A DNA stretch of 43,886 nucleotides from CAZFIM01 sp964519615 (GCA_964519615.1 CAZFIM010000017.1:1-43886), one strand, 5' to 3'; counted from the stretch's first letter, positions 15,533 through 24,682 are shown. Program-made: numbers and translations. Notes: generated by a model from the letters alone, not told the origin.

Positions 15533-15856
15533 GTGGCAAAAAGCTCTACCGGAATGGAAGAAAACGTAGCCGGACTCTTATGTTACCTTCTGGGCTGGAT
15601 AACAGGCTTGATATTCCTGCTCATAGAAAAGGACAGCAAGTTTGTCCGCTTTCACGCTATTCAATCGATAGTGGTTTTCGGCGCATATACCGTGGTATCA
15701 ATCATACTCAATTTCATCCCTGTTATAGGGTGGATACTCGGTGTTATCGTTGGTATTCTGGCATTTATTCTCTGGATCATCCTGATGGTCAAGGCCTATC
15801 AGGGGATGAAGTATAAGCTGCCGGTATCGGGAGATATTGCCGAGAAGAACAGCTAA
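15533..15856 (+). CDS. Small DUF4870-like membrane protein
   Basis: A 107-residue membrane protein with three to four hydrophobic segments (about 12-28, 42-62, 66-88). It has the DUF4870/Tic20-like pattern: GLLCYLLGWITGLIFLLIE, then KFVRFHAIQS before the second membrane segment, and VKAYQGMKYKLPVSGDIA at the end. The function of the family is unknown. The GTG start at 15533 is supported by an AAAGGAGG site 6-7 nt upstream and by its own promoter. Monocistronic. Confidence 0.8.
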   Translation: MAKSSTGMEENVAGLLCYLLGWITGLIFLLIEKDSKFVRFHAIQSIVVFGAYTVVSIILNFIPVIGWILGVIVGILAFILWIILMVKAYQGMKYKLPVSGDIAEKNS

Positions 15857-16166
15857 TCGCAGGGCTGCCCCCCAGTTTTTCATATTGACAGGGTATCCTT
15901 ATTTTGATAGCATGCCTCGTATTGCGAGGTAGATAATGAGACGTACGTTCGGTAGGCGTTTTCAGGCATAGTGTGTCCGGCAGCAGCGATGGAAAAAGCC
16001 TCGTTATCCAGCAATTTCCACGTACTGCGATTGCCGGTTGTCGTGCTGTGCCATGACCAGGCTTTCCGCTCGATGATGCAGCGGCTATCTGAAAGTGCTG
16101 TTCTTTACGGCACTTAAACCGGATATGCACTTCATGAAAAGGTAAAAAGTAGAGAGGATAGGAGCT
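15857..16166 (+). other. Gene-free leader upstream of plsX, with promoter and hairpins
   Basis: About 310 nt with no convincing ORF. A strong promoter, TTGACA (15885-15890), 17 bp, TAGCAT (15908-15913), would give plsX a leader of roughly 245 nt. Small hairpins are visible: CCTCG-TATTG-CGAGG soon after the expected start, and AAGTGC/GCACTT near 16094-16116. No T tract follows either. I recognise no known riboswitch or ncRNA. Confidence 0.5.
15885..15913 (+). promoter_or_regulatory. Promoter of the plsX-fabF-fabG-degV cluster
   Basis: TTGACA and TAGCAT boxes with an optimal 17-bp spacer, located 254 nt before the plsX ATG. Confidence 0.6.
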
Positions 16167-17171
16167 ATGAAGGTAGCAGTCGATGCCATGGGCGGCGATC
16201 ATGCCCCGCAGGAGATTGTAAAGGGAGCCGTCGATGCCGCCAGGGAATATGGAGTAGGTATTGTACTGGTGGGTCCAGAGAAAACCGTTACACAGGAGCT
16301 TGCCCGCTATGACTGCTCAGGCCTCGATATCGAGGTCGTTCATACGGATGAATACCTGATTGAGGGTGAGCAGCCCGCTCTGGCCATGCGCAAGAAACGC
16401 AATACCTCGATCGCTGTGGCGACCAGACTGGTCAAGGAAGGTAGGGCTGATGCGGTGGTGGGTGCAGGGCCGACCGGTGGTGTGGTGGTGGCTGCGCTTC
16501 AGTATTTAGGAACGGTGGAAGGGATATCTCGCCCGGTAACGGGCGGGGCTTTTCTGGGTTTTGCGCCGCGGACATTAATGATGGACCTCGGCGGCAACGT
16601 GGACTGCAAGCCGGAGCAACTGCTCGATTTCGCTATAGTAGGCACTGTATACGCGCGAAAAATGTTTGGTGTTGCCAACCCCACCGTTGCTATCCTCAGC
16701 AATGGATCTGAAGAGGGTAAGGGCAATCAGCAGGTGAAAGATACCTGCCCGCTGCTTAAAGAGAGCGGGCTCAACTACATCGGCAATGTGGAAGGATTCG
16801 ATATCCCCTACGGACGTGCCAATGTCATTATCTGCGATGGTTTTGTGGGCAATATCACTGTAAAATGCTGTGAAGCGTTAGGAAAGAATATTTGCAGCTG
16901 GATGGAAGACAAGCTCAAGGGCAAGCTTGCCGACGAGGAGATCTCAGCACTGGTGCGGGAATTGCACAGGGCAACGAACATGGCGGATACAAACGGAGGC
17001 GGCCCTCTCTGGGCGGTAAACGGTGTTGCCTGTGTGGCGCACGGCCGCTGCAAAGCACGGGAAATTGTAGGGGTTATCGGCCAGGCTAAACTGGCTGTCG
17101 AGAGCAACATTGCGGAGGCTGTCAAACAAGAGCTGAAGGCAATTCGCCTAAAGGCTGCCCGCAGGCAATAA
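16167..17171 (+). CDS. plsX: Phosphate acyltransferase PlsX
   Basis: Converts acyl-ACP to acyl-phosphate, the first step of bacterial phospholipid synthesis by the PlsX-PlsY route. It acts at the inner face of the membrane. The 334-residue length and the N-terminal MKVAVDAMGGDHAPQEIV are diagnostic; further family segments are VVGAGPTGG (a variant of the usual SAGNTGA), MDLGGNVDCKPEQLLDFA, and GFVGNI. The ATG at 16167 has a GGAG site. It heads a cluster with fabF, fabG and a DegV-type fatty-acid-binding protein, tying acyl-chain production to membrane lipid formation. There is no acpP in the usual place between plsX or fabG and fabF. Confidence 0.95.
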   Translation: MKVAVDAMGGDHAPQEIVKGAVDAAREYGVGIVLVGPEKTVTQELARYDCSGLDIEVVHTDEYLIEGEQPALAMRKKRNTSIAVATRLVKEGRADAVVGAGPTGGVVVAALQYLGTVEGISRPVTGGAFLGFAPRTLMMDLGGNVDCKPEQLLDFAIVGTVYARKMFGVANPTVAILSNGSEEGKGNQQVKDTCPLLKESGLNYIGNVEGFDIPYGRANVIICDGFVGNITVKCCEALGKNICSWMEDKLKGKLADEEISALVRELHRATNMADTNGGGPLWAVNGVACVAHGRCKAREIVGVIGQAKLAVESNIAEAVKQELKAIRLKAARRQ

Positions 17172-17279
17172 TAGCAGCCGGAAGCTCGGGATATAAATTC
17201 ATCGCATATCGCACCCGCTTGAGCAGCATGCACCCGGCGCAGAGCGGGACGATAAAGGGATATTTCTCAGGAGGTATAA

Positions 17280-18515
17280 GTGTGTAACCGAAGGGTAGTC
17301 ATTACCGGCATGGGGGCGATCACCCCTCTGGGACTGAACGTTGATGAATACTGGCAGGGATTGAAGGAGGGCAAGTCAGGGGTCGGTCCTATTACGCTCT
17401 TCGACGCCTCTCTTTATCCTGTAAAAGTGGCGGCGGAAGTAAAAGGGTTCGATCCATTACGCTATATGTCGCCCAAGCGGGTGGACCGTGCTGCCCGCTG
17501 TACCCGCTTCGCAATTGCCGCAGCGCGTATGGCCGTGGAAGATGCGAAGCTAGATATGTCCAAAGAGAAGCCGGAGCAGGTGGGAGTGGTGATCGCTACA
17601 AGTGGAGCAATGTCGCAGCTGCTTGAGCTTGGTGAACCGCTGAGAAAGAGGGGTCCTAAGGCCATCCATCCGCTTCTGATCCCGAGAGTGGCACCGAGCA
17701 TGGTGTCAGCGCAGGTGGGGTTGGAGTTGGGAGCCAAAGGTCCCAATACCACCATTAACAGCGCCTGTGCCAGCGGCAGCGATTCCATCGGGACTGCCTT
17801 GAGCCATATCCGCCTGGGTCATGCCGAAGTGATATTGGCGGGTGGGGCGGAGTCTTTTATCGATCCTTTCGGGGTAGGTTCTACCGGCAGCGTAGGCGCG
17901 CTTTCTAAAAACCCTGATCCTCAGAAAGCCAGCCGCCCATTCGATAAGAACCGGGATGGATTTGTCTTCGCTGAAGGCGCCGGTATCTTGGTTCTGGAAA
18001 GCCTTGAGCATGCCCTGTCCAGAGACGCACATATTTTAGCGGAGGTTATCGGAGCCGGGTGGTCGTTCGATGCCTACAGTGAAACTGCGCCGGATGCAGA
18101 TCAGCAGGCTGTGGCGATGGCTGCTGCGTTAAGGGAAGCGAATGTAGAGCCTGAGCAGGTGAACTATATCAATGCGCACGGCACGGGAACGCAATTGAAC
18201 GATGCCGCTGAAACCAAAGCCATCAAGATGGTCTTTGGAGAGCATGCGTACCATGTGCCTGTCAGCTCCACTAAATCCATGATCGGGCATGCCGCCTGCG
18301 CCGCAGGCTCTATAGAGGCCGTGGCGGTAGTCAAGACCATTCTGGAAGGGGTTATCACGCCCACCGTTAATTATGAGACGCCTGATCCTGTCTGCGACCT
18401 CGACTATGTGCCCAATGCAGCACGCTTGCAGCCGGTGAACGTTTGTCTTTCCAACTCCTTTGGTATGGGAGGGCAGAACTGCTGTGTGGTATTCAAACGA
18501 TATATACGGGAGTAA
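17280..18515 (+). CDS. fabF: 3-oxoacyl-ACP synthase II
   Basis: Condenses malonyl-ACP with acyl-ACP in fatty acid elongation. The 411 residues match FabF, with the catalytic triad visible: Cys163 in NSACASGSDSIG, His300 in NAHGTGTQLND and His337 in TKSMIGHAACAAGS, together with Lys332. The GTG start at 17280 is chosen because a CAGGAGG site lies 7-8 nt upstream and the frame gives the standard RRVVITGMGAITPLG N terminus. It lies 108 nt after plsX and 3 nt before fabG, so it is cotranscribed with fabG at least. Confidence 0.95.
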   Translation: MCNRRVVITGMGAITPLGLNVDEYWQGLKEGKSGVGPITLFDASLYPVKVAAEVKGFDPLRYMSPKRVDRAARCTRFAIAAARMAVEDAKLDMSKEKPEQVGVVIATSGAMSQLLELGEPLRKRGPKAIHPLLIPRVAPSMVSAQVGLELGAKGPNTTINSACASGSDSIGTALSHIRLGHAEVILAGGAESFIDPFGVGSTGSVGALSKNPDPQKASRPFDKNRDGFVFAEGAGILVLESLEHALSRDAHILAEVIGAGWSFDAYSETAPDADQQAVAMAAALREANVEPEQVNYINAHGTGTQLNDAAETKAIKMVFGEHAYHVPVSSTKSMIGHAACAAGSIEAVAVVKTILEGVITPTVNYETPDPVCDLDYVPNAARLQPVNVCLSNSFGMGGQNCCVVFKRYIRE

Positions 18516-18518
18516 GCT

Positions 18519-19268
18519 ATGGTAGAAAAAAAGCTTGAAGGAAAAGCCGCGCTGGTGACCGGAGCTTCAAGAGGGCTGGGAAGAGCCATTGCGCTTAAAC
18601 TGGCTCAAGCCGGTTGTAATGTTACCGTCAATTATCACAGCAATGATGATATGGCTGCAAACCTTATTGAGCAGATACATTCTTTCGGCGGTCAGGCGGT
18701 TTATTATAAAGCCGACGTATCTAATGCGGATGATGTTAAAACGATGGCCAAGGATACCGTTCAGCAATGGGGCAAAATAGATATCCTTGTCAATAACGCC
18801 GGTATTAACAGGGACGGTCTGCTGATGCGCATGTCTGAAGCTGCCTGGGATGAAGTGCTGGATACCAATCTCAAAAGCGCCTATTTGTGCACCAGGTTTG
18901 TTTTGCGTTCCATGGTGGAACAGCCCGCCGGACGTATCATCAATATCTCATCGCTGGCCGGCCTGATGGGCAATCCCGGACAGGCAAACTACTGCGCGGC
19001 CAAAGCAGGGCTTATCGCGCTCACCAGAACGCTGGCCAAAGAGCTGGGGCCGCGTAATATTACCGTTAATGCCATTGCCCCCGGTTTTATCGTGAGCGAT
19101 ATGACTGACGGGCTGCCGCAGGAAATGAAGGATAAAGTGCTGGGGCAGGTACCGCTTGGCCGCTTCGGTAAACCGGAGGATATTGCCGGGCTTGCCCTCT
19201 TTTTAGCAGGCCCCGACGCTTCATATATATCAGGACAGGTTATTGCCGTAGACGGAGGCTTACTGTAA
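18519..19268 (+). CDS. fabG: 3-oxoacyl-ACP reductase
   Basis: NADPH-dependent reduction of 3-oxoacyl-ACP, the step after FabF. A 249-residue classical SDR: TGASRGLG cofactor loop (14-21), NNAG (92-95), catalytic Ser144/145, Tyr158 and Lys162 (NYCAAKAG), and the FabG-type C terminus with YISGQVIAVDGGL. The ATG at 18519 has a GGGAG site inside the end of fabF. Directly adjacent to fabF, which supports the specific FabG role over a general SDR. Confidence 0.94.
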   Translation: MVEKKLEGKAALVTGASRGLGRAIALKLAQAGCNVTVNYHSNDDMAANLIEQIHSFGGQAVYYKADVSNADDVKTMAKDTVQQWGKIDILVNNAGINRDGLLMRMSEAAWDEVLDTNLKSAYLCTRFVLRSMVEQPAGRIINISSLAGLMGNPGQANYCAAKAGLIALTRTLAKELGPRNITVNAIAPGFIVSDMTDGLPQEMKDKVLGQVPLGRFGKPEDIAGLALFLAGPDASYISGQVIAVDGGLL

Positions 19269-19297
19269 TAGAATAATACTGTGATAAGGAGTGTGAC

Positions 19298-20149
19298 ATG
19301 GCTGTAACAGGACTGGTGACCGATACTACCAGCTGCATCCCCGAGGAACTGCTGGTAAAATACAATATCACGACATTGCCGCTGGGGTTTACCATCGATG
19401 GACAGTTGTACTGGGACAGGGACCTCGATAACGACCGCTTCTGGGAACTTTTCAAGAACGCAAAAAACATGCCGACAACCAATGCCCTCAATCCCGCCGC
19501 TGTTGAGGAGATTTTCGCTAAGCTTGCGGCGGACGGCAAGGACATACTTTGCATCCTTGTGTCAAAGGTACTCAGCGCTTCCTTCGCAGCGGCGGAAAAG
19601 GCGGCTGCCGCAATAAGGGAGAAATACCCTGAGAGGAAAGTGGTGTTGCTGGACAGCAAATCATCTACCGGCGCTATGGGGTTTATTGTACTGGAAGCAG
19701 CTCGCGCAGTTGAGGCCGGCAAGAGCTTTGAGGCTGTGGTGAAAGTGGCCGAGGAGATGGTTCCGCGCGTAAAGTATGTCACGGCTATGGAGACCATGAA
19801 ATATCTGGTAAAAATAGGCCGTGCTCCCAAAACAGCCCGCATTGCCGATGTACTACAGGTGAAACCCATAATCGGAATGGTAAGCGGTACCGGGCTTGTG
19901 GAGCCGTTGGGCAGGCGCAACGGCTGGAAAAAGGCGGGCGAGGCGCTGGTAGAGATGGTAAGCCAATATGCGGATACTTCCAAACCGCTGCATGTGATGG
20001 TACATTACAGCGATGATATCAATAAAGGCCAGCAGTTAAAGGAGATGGTCACATCACGCTATAACTGCGCAGAAGTCCATTTTACTCCTTACTCGCCGGT
20101 GATGGCCTCCGCTATGGGCCCTGTCGTTGCCGTTGCCTTTTATTCCTAG
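19298..20149 (+). CDS. DegV family fatty-acid-binding protein
   Basis: A 283-residue DegV/EDD-fold protein; members bind a fatty acid and, in some bacteria, serve as the FakB subunit of fatty acid kinase. The N terminus TGLVTDTTSCIPEELLVKYNITTLPL, the LCILVSKVLSASFAAAEKA segment (place of the TSxLSGT lipid-head contact, here altered to SKVLSAS), the LLDSKSSTGAMGF motif and KYLVKIGRAPK are all family features. The ATG at 19298 has an AAGGAG site. It lies 29 nt after fabG, so it is likely in the same operon, consistent with lipid metabolism. No FakA kinase is nearby. Confidence 0.88.
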   Translation: MAVTGLVTDTTSCIPEELLVKYNITTLPLGFTIDGQLYWDRDLDNDRFWELFKNAKNMPTTNALNPAAVEEIFAKLAADGKDILCILVSKVLSASFAAAEKAAAAIREKYPERKVVLLDSKSSTGAMGFIVLEAARAVEAGKSFEAVVKVAEEMVPRVKYVTAMETMKYLVKIGRAPKTARIADVLQVKPIIGMVSGTGLVEPLGRRNGWKKAGEALVEMVSQYADTSKPLHVMVHYSDDINKGQQLKEMVTSRYNCAEVHFTPYSPVMASAMGPVVAVAFYS

Positions 20150-20165
20150 CTGCTGCATATAGCCG

Positions 20166-20732
20166 TTATTTCTTACGGCCGATGAGCTCCTGTGCCGAGC
20201 CTACGGTACTGACATCTATCTCAAGCTGTAAGGGGACCAGCAGGCGCGCCACCATGCCCCAGTAGCCGATGGACAGTGTAAGCTCAACGATGCTGCGCTC
20301 ACTCAGGAAAGCGCGCAGCGCTTCAAATGTCCCGTCTTTTACGCTGGTGTGCCGGTCTACCTCATCGGTATATTGCAGTACGGCCTGCTCTTCCTTATTG
20401 AACGCTTTGGAAACCTTCCAGTCCGCGACCGCTTTTATCTGCTCCTCGGTAAGCCCCATCTCTTTAGCAATGGGGTAATGCTGCGCCCATTCGTATTCGC
20501 TGCCGTTGAGCTTGGCCAGCCGCAGTATCACCAGTTCGCGCAGTTTGGCAGAGAGCTCTGCCTTCGCTATAAGTGAAGTACCCAGACGAAGGTAATTGCG
20601 CATGACGCCGGGGCTGTGCGCCAGTATGCGGTAGAGATTGATTATCTTGACCCCTTTTTGCTCCATGCTATCGAACATCTCCCGGGCTTCGGGTGATGCT
20701 TGTTCCTTATCTATCTTCTGTACGCGTGCCAT
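20166..20732 (-). CDS. Carboxymuconolactone decarboxylase (CMD)-family protein
   Basis: A 188-residue all-helical AhpD-like protein. The central part (about 45-90) has the CMD pattern AKAELSAKLRELVILRLAKLNGSEYEWAQHYPIAKEMG with the typical E-W-x-x-H signature; the redox CxxC of true AhpD is absent, so a peroxidase-reductant role is unlikely. Such proteins act in catabolism of aromatic or lactone compounds, but many are uncharacterised. The ATG at 20732 has a GGAGG site. It is the last gene of the leftward set dctP, dctQM, cupin, CMD, suggesting processing of the imported compound. Confidence 0.8.
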   Translation of the reverse strand: MARVQKIDKEQASPEAREMFDSMEQKGVKIINLYRILAHSPGVMRNYLRLGTSLIAKAELSAKLRELVILRLAKLNGSEYEWAQHYPIAKEMGLTEEQIKAVADWKVSKAFNKEEQAVLQYTDEVDRHTSVKDGTFEALRAFLSERSIVELTLSIGYWGMVARLLVPLQLEIDVSTVGSAQELIGRKK

Positions 20733-20921
20733 TTACAGTTCCTCCGTAAATACGTTAATAACCGGCCTTAATTTTACCTTTGCCGAAAGCGGCAGGCAAG
20801 GAGATACTCTTTTTTAAATAATAAACAGGACAGCCTTCATACATGGTGCACGGGAAAGAAAAATAGTCCACAACCGCTGCTGTCATACGCCACGGCATTA
20901 TCTCAAGCATGCACGCTGCTG

Positions 20922-21371
20922 CTACTTGCTGCTGGAGGGAGACAACTTTTCATATGTACCGCCCAGTACACACATCACATGGAAGATTGGCTTATCCACT
21001 CTTTTGATAATAAGCGGGCTGTGCCTCACATTTTTAGGGATAAAGATGAGACAGGTTTTGGTGAGCGTGAATTTCTCATCCTCTATCCAGAATTCTATCT
21101 CTCCGTTGAGATTGTGCGGATCGTCCGGATTGATGCCGGCAAATCCCAATATCTCGTCGGAATCATGCACATGGCTTGCAGGTACGGCATCTTTAGGTTT
21201 CAAATACCATGAGAAGTTGAAAGGAAACGTCCCCGGCACTATCTTTTGATCAAGCCATAGTACGCGCCGGGCATATGTGGAGTAGCGAACGTTGAATTCC
21301 CCGGAAAACTGCTCCGGCATGATCAGGTCTTCTACGATATATTTCCCGTACTTTGAGGTATTCTTGTCCAT
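20922..21371 (-). CDS. Cupin-like protein of unknown function
   Basis: A 149-residue protein with a single cupin-like barrel. The segment ASHVHDSDEILGFAG (about 67-81) supplies the His-x-His...Glu metal-ligand pattern of cupin motif 1, and a later PKNVRHSPLIIKRV segment (about 115-128) has the motif-2 histidine. I do not recognise the specific family. The ATG at 21371 has an AGGGGG site. It is separated from dctQM by a large hairpin (21395-21447), so its expression level may be set apart from the transporter. Its position between a carboxylate transporter and a CMD protein suggests a metal-dependent step on the imported compound. Confidence 0.65.
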   Translation of the reverse strand: MDKNTSKYGKYIVEDLIMPEQFSGEFNVRYSTYARRVLWLDQKIVPGTFPFNFSWYLKPKDAVPASHVHDSDEILGFAGINPDDPHNLNGEIEFWIEDEKFTLTKTCLIFIPKNVRHSPLIIKRVDKPIFHVMCVLGGTYEKLSPSSSK

Positions 21372-21394
21372 ATATTTCCCCCTTTTTATTATTG

Positions 21395-21447
21395 TTCATA
21401 GCTGTGGGAGTGCCGGTCTGTACCGGGTGTCATCCCACAGCTATGAA
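21395..21447. other. Long nested hairpin between dctQM and the cupin gene
   Basis: A perfect 15-bp inverted repeat (TTCATAGCTGTGGGA at 21395-21409 and its complement at 21433-21447) encloses a second perfect stem, CCGGT-CTGT-ACCGG. No T tract follows on either strand, so it is not a classical terminator. In the leftward operon mRNA it would form a very stable element, perhaps an mRNA-stabilising or processing site. Confidence 0.7.
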
Positions 21448-21496
21448 TAGCGGCACGCGGTGATCCGGCGCCTTATCATTATCTATGACCTTCGAT

Positions 21497-23398
21497 TTAT
21501 TTCATTATACCGGGCAAAACGGTTGCTATTTGTGGAAATACCGTGAGTATGATTATCACTGCAATCATGCCGATCAGAAACGGGACTATGCCCTTGAATA
21601 TGGTATACAGGGGTACGTCTTTCGCTATTCCGCTGATGACAAATGCGTTCAAACCAACCGGCGGAGTGATGAGTCCCGCTTCCATTGTTATCACGCATAT
21701 TACACCAAACCAGATTGGGTCGAAACCCAGTGCCAGAACCAGCGGGAAAAAAATCGGTATGGTAAGCAGGATGCCCGCTATGGCATCCATAACGCATCCG
21801 AGTACAAGAAGCAATAGCAGGTATGCAAACAGTATTATATATCGTGATAAGCCTAACTCTGTAAGGAAACCTGCCATCTCGTAAGGCACATTGGTAGCAG
21901 CGAGAAATTGACTGAACGTCTCAGCTCCAATAATAATAAGGAAGACCATACTTGTGGTAACAACGGTATTGCTGAGACTTGAAAGGAGATCACGAAATTT
22001 TATCCTTTTGGCGGCGGCGAAAATGAGTGCCCCGAATGCGCCTACCCCGGCGGCTTCAGTCGGTGTAAATACTCCGACATAGAGGCCGCCCATTACCAGC
22101 AAAAAGAGCAATACAATTACCCATACTTCCTGCAGAGAGAATATTTTTTCTTTAAAAGATGTCGCCGGCCCTGGCGGTCCCAGTCTGTGGTTTCTCCGGC
22201 AGCGTAGATATATGATGATCATAAATACCAGTGCCATCAGGATTCCGGGTAAGATACCTGCGATGAAAAGTTCACCTATGGATTGGTTGGTCAGCATGGC
22301 GTATACGATAAAGCCCACGCTGGGGGGAATGAGAATTCCCAGAGTCCCTCCGGCTGCAATGCAGCCTGTGCTGAGGCTGGGATCGTACTTGTAGCGTTTC
22401 ATCTCCGGCAGGGCAACCGTTCCCATGGTGGCAGCGGAGGCCACGCTGGATCCGCTTACAGCAGCAAATCCGGCACAGGCTCCAACTGTGGCGATGGCAA
22501 GACCTCCTGGTAGATGCCCCAACCATTTGTGTACGGTGTTATAGAGACTCCTGCTTAATCCGGAGTGATAACAAAAAATACCCATTAGCACGAAGAGTGG
22601 GATTACGCTTAAGCTATAAGAGCTTGCAATGGCATAAGGAGTTGTACCCATCATAAGCAGACCGGAATTCATCCCTCTAACCACTATTTGCCCTGTAAAA
22701 GCAATCAGGAGCATCACTATGCCAATAGGCATTCCCAGGAAAATTATTATCAGAAGTACCGCTATTCCAAGATAGCCGATAGTCAATGAATTAATTTGTG
22801 CCGGCAGCAAAGAGAGCCACAACGGTGCTGTCCCGCCGATGATTGCAATGACTATTAGCGGTATAAGCCATTCTTTTACTTTCCATTCTTTGCTGGCTGC
22901 ACATTTTATACTGTGGAAAAATTGAATGAGCAGGATAATACTCAGTAAAGCGCTGCCGATGGCTACCACCAGATAGAAAGGTGATAAAGGTACGGAGAGG
23001 ATAAGAGTACCCTGGTGCCGCTGCATTGTCTTTAAGGCATAGACAACCGATTGCCAGGAGACGAAAGCAATCATGACAGCAGATAAAAGGTTAGAGATGC
23101 TTTCGATGACAGCCTGCATCCTTTTAGAGAGATGGGAGATGAGTATTTCAACGCGTATATGCTCGTTCTGATGTGCGGTATATGCCAGTCCGAAGAATAT
23201 TATTACAGACATGAAGACTTCGGTAAGTTCTATGGTGCCGGGTATCGGCTGGTTGAACAAATAACGCAGGGCGACATCCATGGCGGTGATAATCATTATC
23301 ACCGCCAGGACGGCGCCACTAATGGCGCGAAATGCTGAAGTTATCCAGACTATTATGTGTTCCAGTGTTTGTCCGGTATTGCTGAAAAAATTCGCCAC
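21497..23398 (-). CDS. dctQM: TRAP transporter fused small and large membrane subunits (DctQ-DctM)
   Basis: A 633-residue integral membrane protein that fuses the 4-helix DctQ part (about 1-165, with the typical IIFFGLAYTAHQNEHIRVEIL) to the 12-helix DctM part (about 185-633, with SGSSVASAATMGTVALPEMKR, GGTLGILIPPSVGFIVYAML and VFTPTEAAGVGAFGAL). It uses the ion gradient to import carboxylates or related acids delivered by the DctP-type binding protein encoded just upstream. The GTG start at 23398 has an AGGGAAG site and lies 36 nt after dctP. Substrate not deducible. Confidence 0.93.
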   Translation of the reverse strand: MANFFSNTGQTLEHIIVWITSAFRAISGAVLAVIMIITAMDVALRYLFNQPIPGTIELTEVFMSVIIFFGLAYTAHQNEHIRVEILISHLSKRMQAVIESISNLLSAVMIAFVSWQSVVYALKTMQRHQGTLILSVPLSPFYLVVAIGSALLSIILLIQFFHSIKCAASKEWKVKEWLIPLIVIAIIGGTAPLWLSLLPAQINSLTIGYLGIAVLLIIIFLGMPIGIVMLLIAFTGQIVVRGMNSGLLMMGTTPYAIASSYSLSVIPLFVLMGIFCYHSGLSRSLYNTVHKWLGHLPGGLAIATVGACAGFAAVSGSSVASAATMGTVALPEMKRYKYDPSLSTGCIAAGGTLGILIPPSVGFIVYAMLTNQSIGELFIAGILPGILMALVFMIIIYLRCRRNHRLGPPGPATSFKEKIFSLQEVWVIVLLFLLVMGGLYVGVFTPTEAAGVGAFGALIFAAAKRIKFRDLLSSLSNTVVTTSMVFLIIIGAETFSQFLAATNVPYEMAGFLTELGLSRYIILFAYLLLLLVLGCVMDAIAGILLTIPIFFPLVLALGFDPIWFGVICVITMEAGLITPPVGLNAFVISGIAKDVPLYTIFKGIVPFLIGMIAVIIILTVFPQIATVLPGIMK

Positions 23399-23434
23399 TT
23401 TAACACTTCCCTAGACAAGCATGCTTGTTATTTT

Positions 23435-24535
23435 TTACTTGCTGTATTCTGCCAGCAGGCGCAGTGCCTCGTCGTATACTGCCTGGGCCGGAAGACCTTT
23501 TGCTTCCAGGTCGGCGATGTAGCCGTTCGTGAATCCCTGGCAGGCAGCACGCCAGCGCTGCTCTTCCTCAGGTGAGATGGTTATGATCTCGACATTGTTC
23601 TTTTCCATCTCTTCCAAGGCGGCCTTTTCGCAATCAGGCCCCCACCCGTCACCGGGGAAACGCGCGCCGGCTTTTTCAGCGCAGCACTCCCATATTGAAT
23701 TCTGCACATCGGCTGGCAGCTTGTCCCACATCTGCTGGTTGGCGCCCATCCAGCAGGTCGAGGCGAACATATGCAGGCCTTTGGTACAGTACTTGCATAC
23801 TTCAGCAAGTTTTTGCCCTGCTATAGGCTCATTCATTGTCGCTACCGCATCTACTACACCCTTCTGCATGGACTGGTAAAGCTCCGGCATAGGAATCGCT
23901 ACCGGGGTAGCGCCCAGTGCTTTTATCGTCTCAGAGGCGATAGGCCCGAATACTCTTACGGTCATGCCCTTGAGGTCTTCCAGCTTGCGTATCGGTTTAT
24001 CTCTGGACATCATGAAGTATGAGTCAGTCGTCATCAGCGTCATTAACTTGATATCAGGGTACTCCGCCTGCATCTCGGGAAACTTCTGGTACAGCTCATA
24101 CTGTACCTGGCTTCCAACAAGCGCTGAAGGTATAGGCATAAAAGGCTGCGCCATAATCTCGGACAACGGGAAACCGCCCTGTTTGATGCCTGTGAGACAC
24201 CATGCAAAATCAGTTGTACCTGCTACCAATGCGTCATAGGTGTCCGCTACTTTAAAGAGCTGCTGCCCAGGGTATGTTGTTATCTCGATCTGATTCCCGC
24301 TGGCTTTCTCCATTGCATCTGCCCATGCATCTACCATGTGGATGGAAAGGTATGCCGTGGGGGGATCCTGATGCCCCCATTTGAGCTGGACCGGCCCCGC
24401 AGCGGTTGGGGTGGTTGGCGCTTGCGGAGATGAAGGCGTAGCGGGGGTCTCCGATGGCTTTGCGCCGGTGCAGGACAACGCCATGACCGCGATAAGACAT
24501 ACTGATAATAAGATCATTGTCAGTCTCTTGTACAT
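23435..24535 (-). CDS. dctP: TRAP transporter substrate-binding lipoprotein (DctP family)
   Basis: A 366-residue extracytoplasmic binding protein. A lipoprotein-type signal (residues 1-21) precedes Cys22 in MALSCTG, then a proline/threonine/alanine-rich linker (25-55) and the DctP fold, with KLEDLKGMTVRVFGPIASETIKALGATPV, the region containing the conserved arginine that binds the carboxylate. The ATG at 24535 is chosen over one at 24562 because an AAAGGAGG site lies 7 nt before it and the lipoprotein signal begins there. First gene of the TRAP operon, with a promoter near 24683-24710. Confidence 0.92.
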   Translation of the reverse strand: MYKRLTMILLSVCLIAVMALSCTGAKPSETPATPSSPQAPTTPTAAGPVQLKWGHQDPPTAYLSIHMVDAWADAMEKASGNQIEITTYPGQQLFKVADTYDALVAGTTDFAWCLTGIKQGGFPLSEIMAQPFMPIPSALVGSQVQYELYQKFPEMQAEYPDIKLMTLMTTDSYFMMSRDKPIRKLEDLKGMTVRVFGPIASETIKALGATPVAIPMPELYQSMQKGVVDAVATMNEPIAGQKLAEVCKYCTKGLHMFASTCWMGANQQMWDKLPADVQNSIWECCAEKAGARFPGDGWGPDCEKAALEEMEKNNVEIITISPEEEQRWRAACQGFTNGYIADLEAKGLPAQAVYDEALRLLAEYSK

Positions 24536-24682
24536 GAGTATTCCTCCTTTTAATAGCATCATATAGGATATATTTTTTGTTGGGGTATTTAGTTTTGCTT
24601 AACGGTATCTTGCGGTATGCGAAAAAGTTCCACAAGAGGATGATGTGTCCGGTTGTCGCCAGGCTTTTTTTACTGTTTATTG

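Noticed and set aside
16019..16100. Possible SRP RNA or other ncRNA upstream of plsX
   Set aside because: The conserved SRP core (GGTCAGGTCCGGAAGG) and RNase P or tmRNA signatures are absent.
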